DNA of 64,000 nucleotides. Source: Siderastrea radians (taxonomy: Eukaryota; Cnidaria; Anthozoa; Scleractinia; Rhizangiidae). Position 1 is the first letter of the stretch. Each line of letters begins with the position of its first letter. The translations under genes were made by a program, and so were the position numbers. The notes under the pieces are model-generated. The model was given only the letters and a program-made list of their open reading frames with translations, was not told where the DNA came from and did no database searches. The stretch is taken from assembly GCA_964017195.1 (NCBI GenBank), contig OZ024895.1:31555375-31619374 (forward strand), written 5' to 3'. Shown here one piece after another: positions 49,330 to 57,000 of this stretch.

Positions 49330-50461
49330 ATGGAGAAATCAACGGTTGAACATTCATACTGGGATTGGCTCCCACCCGAAATCCAAGAGTACATTCAAGA
49401 CTTAGCCGCACGAGAAGAGCATTGGGAACGTTTAAAAGAGGTATGACATATCTTTTGAATCAAAAACCCTTTCGGTTCATGTTCCCGTGCAGGCTTCTGA
49501 ATTAATTTTTTTATGCGTAGGTCCATACCCAATTAAAAAAAGAATGGTATCGATGGCATCCCTTGACCTGTCCCGTTTGCAAGGAATTTAAATGTCTTGA
49601 AAAGCAAATGAATGAACAATCCTCCGATTTCTATGTCGTTCGAATCTCTTTGCAAATGATGCGTCAACTCGCAGATGCTTGTGATTTTTTATTGACCTGG
49701 AAACTTATGTTCTATTTGTATTAATTTTGTAGTTGCAGTTACAGTTTAAAACCACCCGTGCCTGGTATCGTGTCAATTGCCGTCCCTGTCGTAATATGTG
49801 GAACAAAACGGGAAAAAATTACATGGAACAGTTGTTGAGCTCTTTACCCTAGACCATGTGTATGAATATCGCAGAACTCTTTGTCTCAAACTCTACGAAG
49901 ACCTTTATGTTGATGTAAATACTTTTTTCACTAGATGAAATAGTAGTGTTGTAAATTTTTTTGACAGCGCTTTCGCTCTTTACCCTAGACATGTGTATGA
50001 ATATCGCGAGATTGAAGACCTTTATGTTGATGTAAATACTTTTTTCACCAGATTAAATAGTAATATTGTAATTTTTTTTTTTCGGGAGCGCTTTCGCTCT
50101 TTTCTTAATAAATGAGGTTTTTGGCAGAACCAACGACTTGGTTTTTTTTTTGTTTATTGTTGTCTCCTCTTTACCCTAGGTGTGTGATGATCTGTTTCGT
50201 TATGTCTGGTTTCGTCAACATGTACCAAATTTTAGAAAATATGTATGCCTGTTAGGTTTTTTGACACGAGCGGCTTTACGACAGCAATGCTTTGTTTTGA
50301 TTTGAACGTAGGTTCACAAGACCTTGGCTCAATGTCGTTCTTGGTCCATCTTCTTTGGTTGTTGTGCTAAACACATCTTAGAGGAAATTCGTTTTTTTAA
50401 AGATGGTGTTGTGACCTTATTTTGCAGTAGTTATAGAGTTGGCGGTTCTGGCGCAGTTTTA
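49330..50461 (+). CDS. F-box-like first exon followed by several candidate second exons
   Basis: Exon 1 is 49330-49440 (37 codons) and encodes SYWDWLPPEIQEYIQDLA, similar to the LPxEI start of F-box domains. Donor gtatga follows. Candidate downstream exons, all phase 0 and each preceded by AG: 49521-49724 (VHTQLKKEWYRWHPLTCPVC), 49733-49852 (WYRVNCRPCRNMW), 50180-about 50309 (VCDDLFRYVWFRQHVPNF) and 50312-about 50461 (VHKTLAQCRSWSIFFGCC). They share an initial V/L-x-x-x-L/F layout and, in most, a CxxC or CC pair, as if one exon had been duplicated. They might be alternative exons of one gene or separate decayed copies. Function unknown; the F-box suggestion is an inference. Confidence 0.45.
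49838..50100. repeat. Tandem duplication of about 130 bp with terminator-like hairpin
   Basis: Two units starting CTTTACCCTAGAC (49842 and about 49978) share GACCTTTATGTTGATGTAAA and end in AGCGCTTTCGCTCTT, a GAGCG/CGCTC stem-loop in the second unit followed by T residues. AATAAA follows at about 50106. Each unit also contains a short open stretch after CCTAG that could be an exon. Confidence 0.7.
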
Positions 50462-50498
50462 TAAAAACTTCGCTAAAACCGAACCAACTCTAACTACT
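50426..50498. repeat. Long hairpin, left copy
   Basis: AGTAGTTATAGAGTTGGCGG on the left pairs with CCGAACCAACTCTAACTACT on the right across about 35 bp per arm with small bulges. The same design, with compensating changes, occurs at 58972-59040. It marks the switch from the intron-bearing module on the left to the compact AT-rich element on the right, so it may be an element boundary, a packaging or replication hairpin, or a transcription end signal. Confidence 0.85.
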
Positions 50499-50781
50499 TT
50501 CCATCGGATGGTAATCATTTTTATGGAGACATACATATAATAACAATAATATGGAGATATACATATAAGAACAATAATATGGAGATATATATATTGTAAA
50601 ATAATATGGAAATCTATATGTTTTTATTTCATATGGAAACGAACGCATTTTACATCGCGTGGATGATACAACAGGAAGTCTTAAAACCACAGGGACTTTC
50701 CCGAGGAAATGAGTCATCAGATTTCTATTGTTTTTTGGGTCATACGATTATCATGTGATATCAGATGAACTTGTATTTAAA
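50499..50781. promoter_or_regulatory. Regulatory block, copy A
   Basis: Following the hairpin are repeats of ATATGGAGATATACATAT type, then ACAACAGGAAGT, then GGAAATGAGTCATC (an AP-1-type TGAGTCA), then GGTCATACGATTATCATGTG. The same order of elements follows the second hairpin (59041-59640). Block A precedes the VLTF3-like gene, and block B precedes the gene at 59761, so these are probably promoter/enhancer regions. Regulatory function is inferred. Confidence 0.5.
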
Positions 50782-50897
50782 GTAAAGTTTGTCAGTAAAG
50801 TTTGTCAGTAAAGTTTGTCAGTAAAGTTTGTCAGTAAAGTTTGTCAGTAAAGTTTGTCAGTGAAGTTTGTCAGTGAAGTTTGTCAGTGAAGTTTGTA
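50782..50897 (+). repeat. Nine 13-bp direct repeats (iteron-like)
   Basis: Nine tandem copies of GTAAAGTTTGTCA, the last three with GTGAAG in place of GTAAAG and the ninth truncated. They lie just upstream of a GCCACAGCTGTGGC palindrome (50926-50939) and TGACGTCA (50941-50948), which leads into the VLTF3-like gene. Such iterons often bind an initiator or an activator; replication origin and promoter are both possible. Confidence 0.95.
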
Positions 50898-50925
50898 GCC
50901 GAGATTTAAGGCACTTGTAATTTCG

Positions 50926-50992
50926 GCCACAGCTGTGGCGTGACGTCATGTTGTAGTAACATATAAATAATAATATCATCTAATAGTATATA
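50926..50992 (+). promoter_or_regulatory. Promoter of the VLTF3-like gene
   Basis: Contains a 14-bp perfect palindrome with an E-box core (CAGCTG), then TGACGTCA, a perfect CRE/ATF palindrome, then AT-rich sequence ending TAGTATATAATG at the start codon. Host-factor sites plus a start-abutting TATA motif suggest use of cellular activators. Confidence 0.55.
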
Positions 50993-51556
50993 ATGGATTG
51001 TAATATAGATATACATGATGAACTGATTAATTGTGGAGAAATATCCTGTCCTTTCTGTGACCAAAGATTGGAAGATTCTAATGAAAAACCGAAATATGAT
51101 GAATGCTGTGATAATCAGTATATTATTAACGACGATGGGATGTTAGCATGTCTAAGTTGTGGTGTCGTACAAGGATATAATTATGTTCAAGAATATGTTG
51201 ATTTTTATGAAAATATACATAGGTTTAAAAGAAAATCTGTTTACCATCGTAAGTATCACGTTGTTAACGTGATACTAGGTATCGAAGAAAAATATAACAT
51301 TAAAATATCAAACTGTCAGAAACGTAAGATTGATGCTATATATGTCGAAATAGGTAAGGTTCTTAATGAAGTAAATGGTTCAAGAAAGAGAATGGTTAGT
51401 GTCAATTACATTATGAGAAAGATATTCAAGATGATGGGAATACCTTACAAAAATATTCCAATTAGTAAATCGAAAAAAACATTAGCTTTTTACAATCAAT
51501 ATTGGGCTAGTATTATGTCTCTTATCGGTGATAAAATAAAATCTATTGTTGGATGA
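50993..51556 (+). CDS. VLTF3-like viral late transcription factor
   Basis: 187 residues. The N-terminal part has two CxxC-type pairs (CPFCDQ near residue 20, CLSCG near 54) forming a zinc ribbon. The rest follows the layout of the poxvirus/giant-virus late transcription factor 3 family: a basic KRKSVYHRKYH stretch, a helical middle, then VSVNYIMRKIFKMMG with the downstream KSKKTLAFYNQYW and IMSLI near the end. In that family the protein drives late gene expression with viral or hijacked RNA polymerase. It is the first gene right of the iterons and converges with the membrane protein gene; the two frames overlap by 14 bp at their 3' ends. Identification is by pattern, not search. Confidence 0.72.
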   Translation: MDCNIDIHDELINCGEISCPFCDQRLEDSNEKPKYDECCDNQYIINDDGMLACLSCGVVQGYNYVQEYVDFYENIHRFKRKSVYHRKYHVVNVILGIEEKYNIKISNCQKRKIDAIYVEIGKVLNEVNGSRKRMVSVNYIMRKIFKMMGIPYKNIPISKSKKTLAFYNQYWASIMSLIGDKIKSIVG

Positions 51557-52037
51557 ACACTTTATTATATTTCTTTTCAAATTTGTCAGTTAAAGGGCAC
51601 ATATCAATGATTATTTCATCAAGAACTTTGACATAATCAAGAAATCCTTTGTCATTATACTCCAGTCCTCTCATAAAGGACCGTATATCAGTTAAAACCT
51701 TTTCGTACGAAGTGTACGCGAATTTACACATCTCAATCTTTCTTTTGTAATTTTTAGCCTCTGAATATGTTTTAAGCAAGACCCCGGAACCAGATATTAT
51801 TCCGAGAGGAATAGGGTTTAGTGTTACACCACCAACCACAGTCCCAGTTACTATCAATACAACAGACCCAATATTACATGCAAGTTCTGCTTTTTTGAAA
51901 TATTTAAAAGTCATTTTGAAAAGCCAGTATTTCTTATGGTAGAATTTGTATAATGCTTTCAACTCAGATATTTGATCTTCCGTTAAATTTTCTGAAACAT
52001 GGTTCCAATTGAATATGCTTCTGCGTCTTTTAGTCAT
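51543..52037 (-). CDS. Two-helix membrane protein of unknown function
   Basis: 164 residues. The N-terminus is very basic (KRRR), then come helices rich in Lys and Tyr, followed by a hydrophobic hairpin of two segments (CNIGSVVLIVTGTVVGG and PIPLGIISGSGVLL) and a conserved-looking tail with KMCKFAYTSYE-like spacing (CKFAYTSYEKVL). Small membrane proteins are common in Polinton-like elements and may act in an internal membrane or in entry. The start lies at ATATAATATATG. I do not recognise a named family. Confidence 0.65.
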   Translation of the reverse strand: MTKRRRSIFNWNHVSENLTEDQISELKALYKFYHKKYWLFKMTFKYFKKAELACNIGSVVLIVTGTVVGGVTLNPIPLGIISGSGVLLKTYSEAKNYKRKIEMCKFAYTSYEKVLTDIRSFMRGLEYNDKGFLDYVKVLDEIIIDMCPLTDKFEKKYNKVFIQQ

Positions 52038-52040
52038 ATA

Positions 52041-52244
52041 TTATATCGTTACATTTTTCTTTTTGAATGACTCTTTAATATTGGAGTATAATGTTTTTAT
52101 GTTTTTAATCAATCTTTCTATGCTTTCGAGAATTTCATTAATTAAAATAGCTGTTCTCATATATATATAAGTTAGATTATTCATCCTGTAAACGATGTCG
52201 AAACATCGGTCAGCTTTGAAGTGTTTGGTTGATATGTTCCGCAT
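52041..52244 (-). CDS. Small unknown protein
   Basis: 67 residues, starting behind ATTATATATCACA and ending 4 bp upstream of the membrane-protein start, so the two could be co-transcribed. It is helical and Lys/Asn/Ile-rich (FKADRCFDIVYRMNNLTYIY). No family recognised. Kept because of position, strand and the AT motif. Confidence 0.45.
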   Translation of the reverse strand: MRNISTKHFKADRCFDIVYRMNNLTYIYMRTAILINEILESIERLIKNIKTLYSNIKESFKKKNVTI

Positions 52245-52271
52245 TGTGATATATAATGAATGAAAAAATAT

Positions 52272-53977
52272 CTATGGCACTCTATATTCAATCAACAGTA
52301 AGAGTTCTTCATTTTTTACAACTGAACCCAGTTCCACTGCCAAATGACCAAAAGCCAGTATTAAATTAATACTTATTGTCTGTGTTCGAGTTGCTTTGGT
52401 TGAAGTGTAAGTGATTGATTGAGTTAAATGGTCACTGTGTTTTACTTTTAAAGAAATAGGCGTATATCGTCTTTTGACCTTGAAATAGAGCACTGTTATA
52501 GTTAATATGTGGCTATGATCTGGAATGATTATTTTGTCACAACCGCTTAATAAAAATGTGTTCCCATTTTTTGTATTCAAAATCCCATTTATGTAATGAA
52601 CGGAACCACGCAAACGATGTCCGTTTAAAGATAAATCTGTTTCCATCACCATTTTACCATTCTCAATTACAAAAGCGGTGTCATAGACACTTGGGTCAAC
52701 GTTTGAAATTGTTTCTTTTACACCATAAACAATTAGATGTCCAATTGTTAAAAGTGATGGAAAAGTAACTGTACCGTGTAGATCGAGATAAATAAATTGT
52801 GGAGGTGAGCTACCCCATCGGTGAAAATTGATAACTGTTTTGGTATAGTTTTCGAATGTTTTTGTTGCATAATTAGAAATTGAAATCGTAGTGCCTTGCA
52901 CTGCCACACTCAACTCACTCATTTCCGGCGGAAACCATTCAACTACCAAAGTATAGTATCCAACAGGAAGTTTATAAAGGTTAAAACCGAGGCGTGATTG
53001 GTACTGGTTTGGTGAGCTTTTTTGAAACAGGAGTTTAAGTTGGTAAGCTTTTTTATTAATTTGATGTGGAGAATTGGAAAATCAACAATACCCAAAACCT
53101 GAATATTTAATTCACTTGAAGATTCGTCGTCGTTTTCCATTAAATATCTGAATACATCTTTTTTCCCCGAGCTAGTGATCTGAGATTCATGAATTTTTTG
53201 AGTGACAAGATTTCTCAAAGTTGTTATTTCATTTTCCACAAAATTAACATTAACTGCGGATTTTGAGTCTCTGTAATCGGTTTGTAAGTTAATAATTTTA
53301 TTGTTATTTAAATTCAAGTCTCCAGACATACTTGTTGTGCCCTCAAGTTTAAGATATTCTTTTTGTGTCTCATTAAGTCTTTTGTTAACAAACTCTACAC
53401 TTGTGGCGTCTTTTTGGGTTGATGGAAATTTAAGATTAGTAATTGATTTATTTGTCATATCAATATCAACATTTTTATCCAATTTTTTCACAAGCTGATT
53501 ATCGACATATTTTTTATTTGTTGCTTGATCTGCCTGTAATGGATCTTTTACATTGAAAATTGTATTATTATTCATATCAATATTTGCTTCCATTTTTCCG
53601 CCTTCTTTTTTAGAAAGAAAGATATTTCTCGTATCCTGATAGTTTATTACCTTTGTCAGATCACCATGGATAGGATAAGGGTTGCTTTTTAATCTTAAAA
53701 TATTGTACTTATTTTGCATGTCAATATCAGATGAACCACTAGCACTACCCTGAGGTCCACGATCACCTTTGTCGCCTTTGTCGCCTTTGTTGCCTTTTAG
53801 GCCCTGGGGTCCTTGTGGCCCTTTATCACCTTTTGAACCCTTATCGCCTTTATCACCTTTATCACCTTTATCGCCTTTATCGCCTTTAGGACCAGGTAAC
53901 CCAGGCAACCCTCTAGGGCCTATCTGACCTTGTCCTTGAGAATCAACATGATTAAGAATACCGTTTGTATAACTCAT
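52272..53977 (-). pseudogene. Collagen-stalk fibre protein, one frame break
   Basis: Probable attachment fibre or surface spike. From the ATG at 53977, residues 17-79 are 21 Gly-x-y triplets, mostly GDK, forming a collagen-like stalk. Three related repeats follow of the type DMNNNTIFNVKDP, QADQATNKKYVDNQL, the layout used by phage tail-fibre shafts. The frame changes near 53060-53080. The other frame (stop at 52272) carries a beta-rich C-terminal domain of about 225 residues, with EWFPPEMSELSVAVQG near its start and LLLIEYRVP at the end. The start overlaps a TATTATATG motif. The break lies next to an A-run and may be decay or assembly error. Fibre assignment is inferred from architecture. Confidence 0.72.
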
Positions 53978-53988
53978 ATAATATTAGT

Positions 53989-54636
53989 TTAGATTTTTTC
54001 GTCGAAATTTCGGGCTACCTTTTTTTTGACCTTATCAACATACAAAAAACTATATGGATCCTTAGTAGCTTTCTGATAATCTGATTTATTTATGTTCAGT
54101 TCTCGGCAAATCATCGATTGCTCGTTTATAGAAGGAAAATCAAAAACACAAAAATGTGAACTATTCAGTCTTATTGTTTTATCGGTTCCGTAATAGCTTT
54201 GACTCAAATATATACAACAACAATTTTTATTTCTTGAATTGGTGAAGTAGTCTCGTATCCGTTCGTCATTTTTCTTACCTGTATTCAAATAGTCATCAAA
54301 TATGATTAATTTTTGGTTTTCATCAGACAAATCTGTCAGAGGGATGATTTCATCGTTACTTGCTTCTATCACGTCATAACCGACCTCTTTTGATTTTGAT
54401 ATTGGTTCGAGAGATTTCAACAGATGCTTATATTTGCTTTGGGAGAGATTTCGAGCATAAAGGTATATCTTATCAAAATAGAGAAGCCTATATATCATAT
54501 CAAGCAAAAGGTTAGTCTTGCCACCACCAGAGGGAGCACAAATAAGCATCCTGAAACATCGGTTTGGCATGAAACTCTTTAATTGAACAAAATCGTTGTT
54601 TTCATCATCTTGAATGTCGTAATTTTGAATCTTCAT
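53989..54636 (-). CDS. A32-type DNA-packaging ATPase
   Basis: 215 residues. Walker A APSGGGKT is at residues 34-41 and Walker B LIIFDD at 110-115, followed by an Asn/Arg-rich helix (NSRNKNCCCIYLSQSYY) typical of the FtsK/HerA-like viral packaging ATPases found in Polintons, virophages, adintoviruses and nucleocytoplasmic large DNA viruses. It pumps genome DNA into the procapsid. It is intact, with its 3' end 12 bp upstream of the fibre start and its 5' end facing the divergent PPxY-protein gene across a hairpin. Confidence 0.88.
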   Translation of the reverse strand: MKIQNYDIQDDENNDFVQLKSFMPNRCFRMLICAPSGGGKTNLLLDMIYRLLYFDKIYLYARNLSQSKYKHLLKSLEPISKSKEVGYDVIEASNDEIIPLTDLSDENQKLIIFDDYLNTGKKNDERIRDYFTNSRNKNCCCIYLSQSYYGTDKTIRLNSSHFCVFDFPSINEQSMICRELNINKSDYQKATKDPYSFLYVDKVKKKVARNFDEKI

Positions 54637-54751
54637 ATGATACTATGTTATACAATTTTATCGCATGGCGACACGCTATGCGAGCGTTTTTATATATGAT
54701 AACCCTAATTTTTCCGAACAAAATACGAAATTTTATGTAAACAAATGATAT
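54637..54751. promoter_or_regulatory. Divergent promoter with hairpin
   Basis: Between the ATPase (minus) and the PPxY protein (plus) is the near-palindrome TCGCATGGCGACACGCTATGCG at 54661-54682 (first 20 bases TCGCATGGCGACACGCTATG), a 10-bp stem with a three-base loop, in otherwise AT-rich sequence. Both genes have AT motifs next to their ATG. A shared regulator site is plausible. Confidence 0.5.
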
Positions 54752-55537
54752 ATGAGTTTACTCAAATGGAAAGAAATGGCTGAGAAACGATCTGAGCTTG
54801 GTAAAAAGATTAACACAGTAAGAGAGACAATAAAACAAAAAACGATATCTGATCAAATGGGTGAAGTTGAGGCAGAGAAACTTTTCAAACCTATAACATC
54901 AGGATTAAAGGAACTCACATCTCCAAAAATGCCATTGAGAAGATTACCAAAGAAAAAGCGACCTGTTCCAGATTATGGAATAGCTATTGATGATGAAGTG
55001 CCTGATTATGGATTGGAAGATCTATTTGGTGATCAAGTTCTACCACAAAATGACAAACAATTAGTTCCAAAACCTCCAAGTTATGAAGATGTCCTTAAGG
55101 ATTTAGCATCAGGTGAAAAACAAATGTATATAGATCCAGCATTTATGTATGAACCTGAAGATCTTCCACCTGAATACGAAGAAGAAGGACCTGATTATAA
55201 CATTCTCGAGGAGGATGCAATTAACCAAGTTTTGGATGAACTTCAAATTCCTAACTATGATGATATAGAATCACGACTTCAAGAAGAAGAAATGAATGAC
55301 CGAAAAAGGAAATCTTATCTTACCAAGACCCTGAAGAAAGCTAAAGATAAACGGAAAAAACTCCCTGGGTTTTTGTCTGATATCAGTAAAAAATTAAAAA
55401 GTGGTTTAATGACTGAAGCTGAGGCTCAATATCGAAGAAAAATTATTCAAGATACAAGAAAGGTTCTTACTGATTATATCGATTACAACAATCAAAGATT
55501 AAAAAATATTAAAGGATCTGGTTTGAAGAAAAAATAA
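54752..55537 (+). CDS. PPxY-bearing capsid-associated protein; its C-terminal part continues in another frame
   Basis: 261 residues in the open frame. A basic N-terminus is followed by an acidic, Pro/Tyr-rich middle with two PPxY motifs: KPPSYEDV (about residue 110) and LPPEYEEE (about 138). PPxY recruits NEDD4-family WW domains, and adenovirus protein VI has one. The C-terminal third is a Lys/Glu-rich coiled region. Near the end is IKGSG, matching the adenain-type cleavage pattern [MIL]xGxG. Immediately past the stop, 55538-55738 stays open in another frame and encodes a hydrophobic-helix segment (KKLELIIGSMVAGNNSIELR) that looks like the true C-terminal domain; the break lies at an A-run near 55530. 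The role as a protein VI-like minor capsid or membrane-lytic factor is inferred. Confidence 0.65.
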   Translation: MSLLKWKEMAEKRSELGKKINTVRETIKQKTISDQMGEVEAEKLFKPITSGLKELTSPKMPLRRLPKKKRPVPDYGIAIDDEVPDYGLEDLFGDQVLPQNDKQLVPKPPSYEDVLKDLASGEKQMYIDPAFMYEPEDLPPEYEEEGPDYNILEEDAINQVLDELQIPNYDDIESRLQEEEMNDRKRKSYLTKTLKKAKDKRKKLPGFLSDISKKLKSGLMTEAEAQYRRKIIQDTRKVLTDYIDYNNQRLKNIKGSGLKKK

Positions 55538-55738
55538 AAAGAGGTGGACAAGTCCAGTTTTTCAACAATCCGACAGAAATGATTAAAAAACTTGAACTGA
55601 TTATCGGATCAATGGTTGCAGGTAATAATAGTATAGAGCTAAGAAACACAGGTGTTGCACTTCTCGACATCTTGTTAAGAAATTCAATACTCAATAGGTC
55701 ACAATACAACAAAATATACAAAAACTATTTTATGTAAA
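55538..55738 (+). pseudogene. Out-of-frame C-terminal segment of the PPxY protein
   Basis: About 66 codons open to TAA at 55736-55738, without an upstream ATG of its own except one at about 55579. The content (VQFFNNPTEMIKKLELIIG, then VALLDILLRN and QYNKIYKNYF) is protein-like and directly adjoins the PPxY frame. It is most simply the displaced end of that protein. See the preceding entry. Confidence 0.55.
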
Positions 55739-55749
55739 CTAATCATATA

Positions 55750-56513
55750 ATGGATAGACAACTTATCTTATCATCCCATTCAGTCAGAGACAAGAATGGT
55801 AATAAACCGAGTGATTTCATAATCAAATACATCAATCCGATAATTCTCGACCCAAATCGACAATATGAAATCGGCCTCGACCGAATCATTTCGATGTCAT
55901 TTACTTGGTTTAATGTGACAAAAGAACTCAATAATCAGAAAATAAGATATTCGTCTGATATAGTGGTACTAATTGGACGGAGTTGATATTAAGTCCTGGA
56001 GTATGGAACTATGTCGATTTCAATAATTTTTTAAAGGATAAGACTAAAACAGGAACAGCAAGCAATCCGACATATCCAATCAGTCTCGAATTCGACGATA
56101 CAATATTTCGCACAATAATCACCTTAGCAACAAATTACAGATTAGATCTGACTCAAAGTGATTTTAATGAACTTATTGGTTTCAATAAAAAAATACTGAC
56201 TAGTAGTGAAAACGTTGGAGATTACATTCCTAATCTCTCTCAAGACAGAGAAATCCTCAATATTCATAGTGACCTCATATCCGAAAGTCTAGTTGATGGT
56301 GATGAAACGGATATTATATATAGTTTTTCAACCAGTACTTTAACGCCGAGTTATAGTTTCACACAAGAGCCTCGACGAGTACAGTTCAATCCTGTCAATA
56401 AAAATACGATTAATAAAATTCGGATTTATATCACCGACGGTAAACGAAGAATTATAGATCTTAATCATAGTGACACTTCATTCAGTTTGATTTTAAGAGA
56501 GAAGAGAGATTAA
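55750..56513 (+). pseudogene. Penton-like minor capsid protein, one frame break
   Basis: Two consecutive frames, 55750-55986 and 55983-56513, appear to be one protein of about 250 residues. The first holds SVRDKNGNKPSDFIIKY and YEIGLDRI. The second holds SPGVWNYVDFNNF, NELIGFNKK, YIPNLSQDREILNIHSDLI and EPRRVQFNP, a beta-rich single-jelly-roll-type pattern seen in minor capsid (penton) proteins of Polinton-like elements. The start sits at CATATAATG. The frame changes around 55957-55970. The penton role is inferred from composition and from position between other capsid genes. Confidence 0.6.
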
Positions 56514-56531
56514 TCTAACTAATAGTTATAG

Positions 56532-56900
56532 ATGGCATCATATGAATACAAGCGAATTTATCATCCAAAACTTGGACGATTTGTTTATGAACATAAAGGA
56601 AATGGGATCATTGTTGACAACATTTTCAAACCGGTTGGAAGGGTGTTAAGTAAAGTTCCAGAAATGGTTTTAAAACCTTTTGCCAAAAAAGCGCTTGAAT
56701 CTGGTATTTCACATGCTGGAGACAAACTGGGAAAAAAAGCAGCTGAAAAAAGCGGAGAGTTTATTATGAGAAAATTACACGGTTCAACTAAACAATCAAT
56801 GAATAAAACCATGAAACCAACCAAACCTACTAAACCAAAACAAGAAGATTACAACACAATTCTGAATAGACTTATATCTGGTACTGGATTAAGACAATAA
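56532..56900 (+). CDS. Small basic capsid-associated protein
   Basis: 122 residues, Lys-rich, with an amphipathic-helix region (PEMVLKPFAKKALESGISHA) and a TKPTKPK linker. Near the C-terminus, RLISGTGLRQ contains ISGTG, which fits the [MIL]xGxG pattern cut by adenain-like viral proteases. It could be a core DNA-binding or membrane-active peptide precursor. Intact; it lies between penton and major capsid genes on the same strand. No named family. Confidence 0.55.
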   Translation: MASYEYKRIYHPKLGRFVYEHKGNGIIVDNIFKPVGRVLSKVPEMVLKPFAKKALESGISHAGDKLGKKAAEKSGEFIMRKLHGSTKQSMNKTMKPTKPTKPKQEDYNTILNRLISGTGLRQ

Positions 56901-57000
56901 AATGTTATTAAAAAGTGAATTTTATCCAATTATAAATAGACTAGCAAGTGGGAAATGGTTTATATAAAAAGTGAATTTTATCTAAACTATCAATATATAA

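Noticed and set aside
50782..50897. CRISPR-like array
   Set aside because: The 13-bp units are directly adjacent without spacers; simple tandem iterons in a eukaryotic context.
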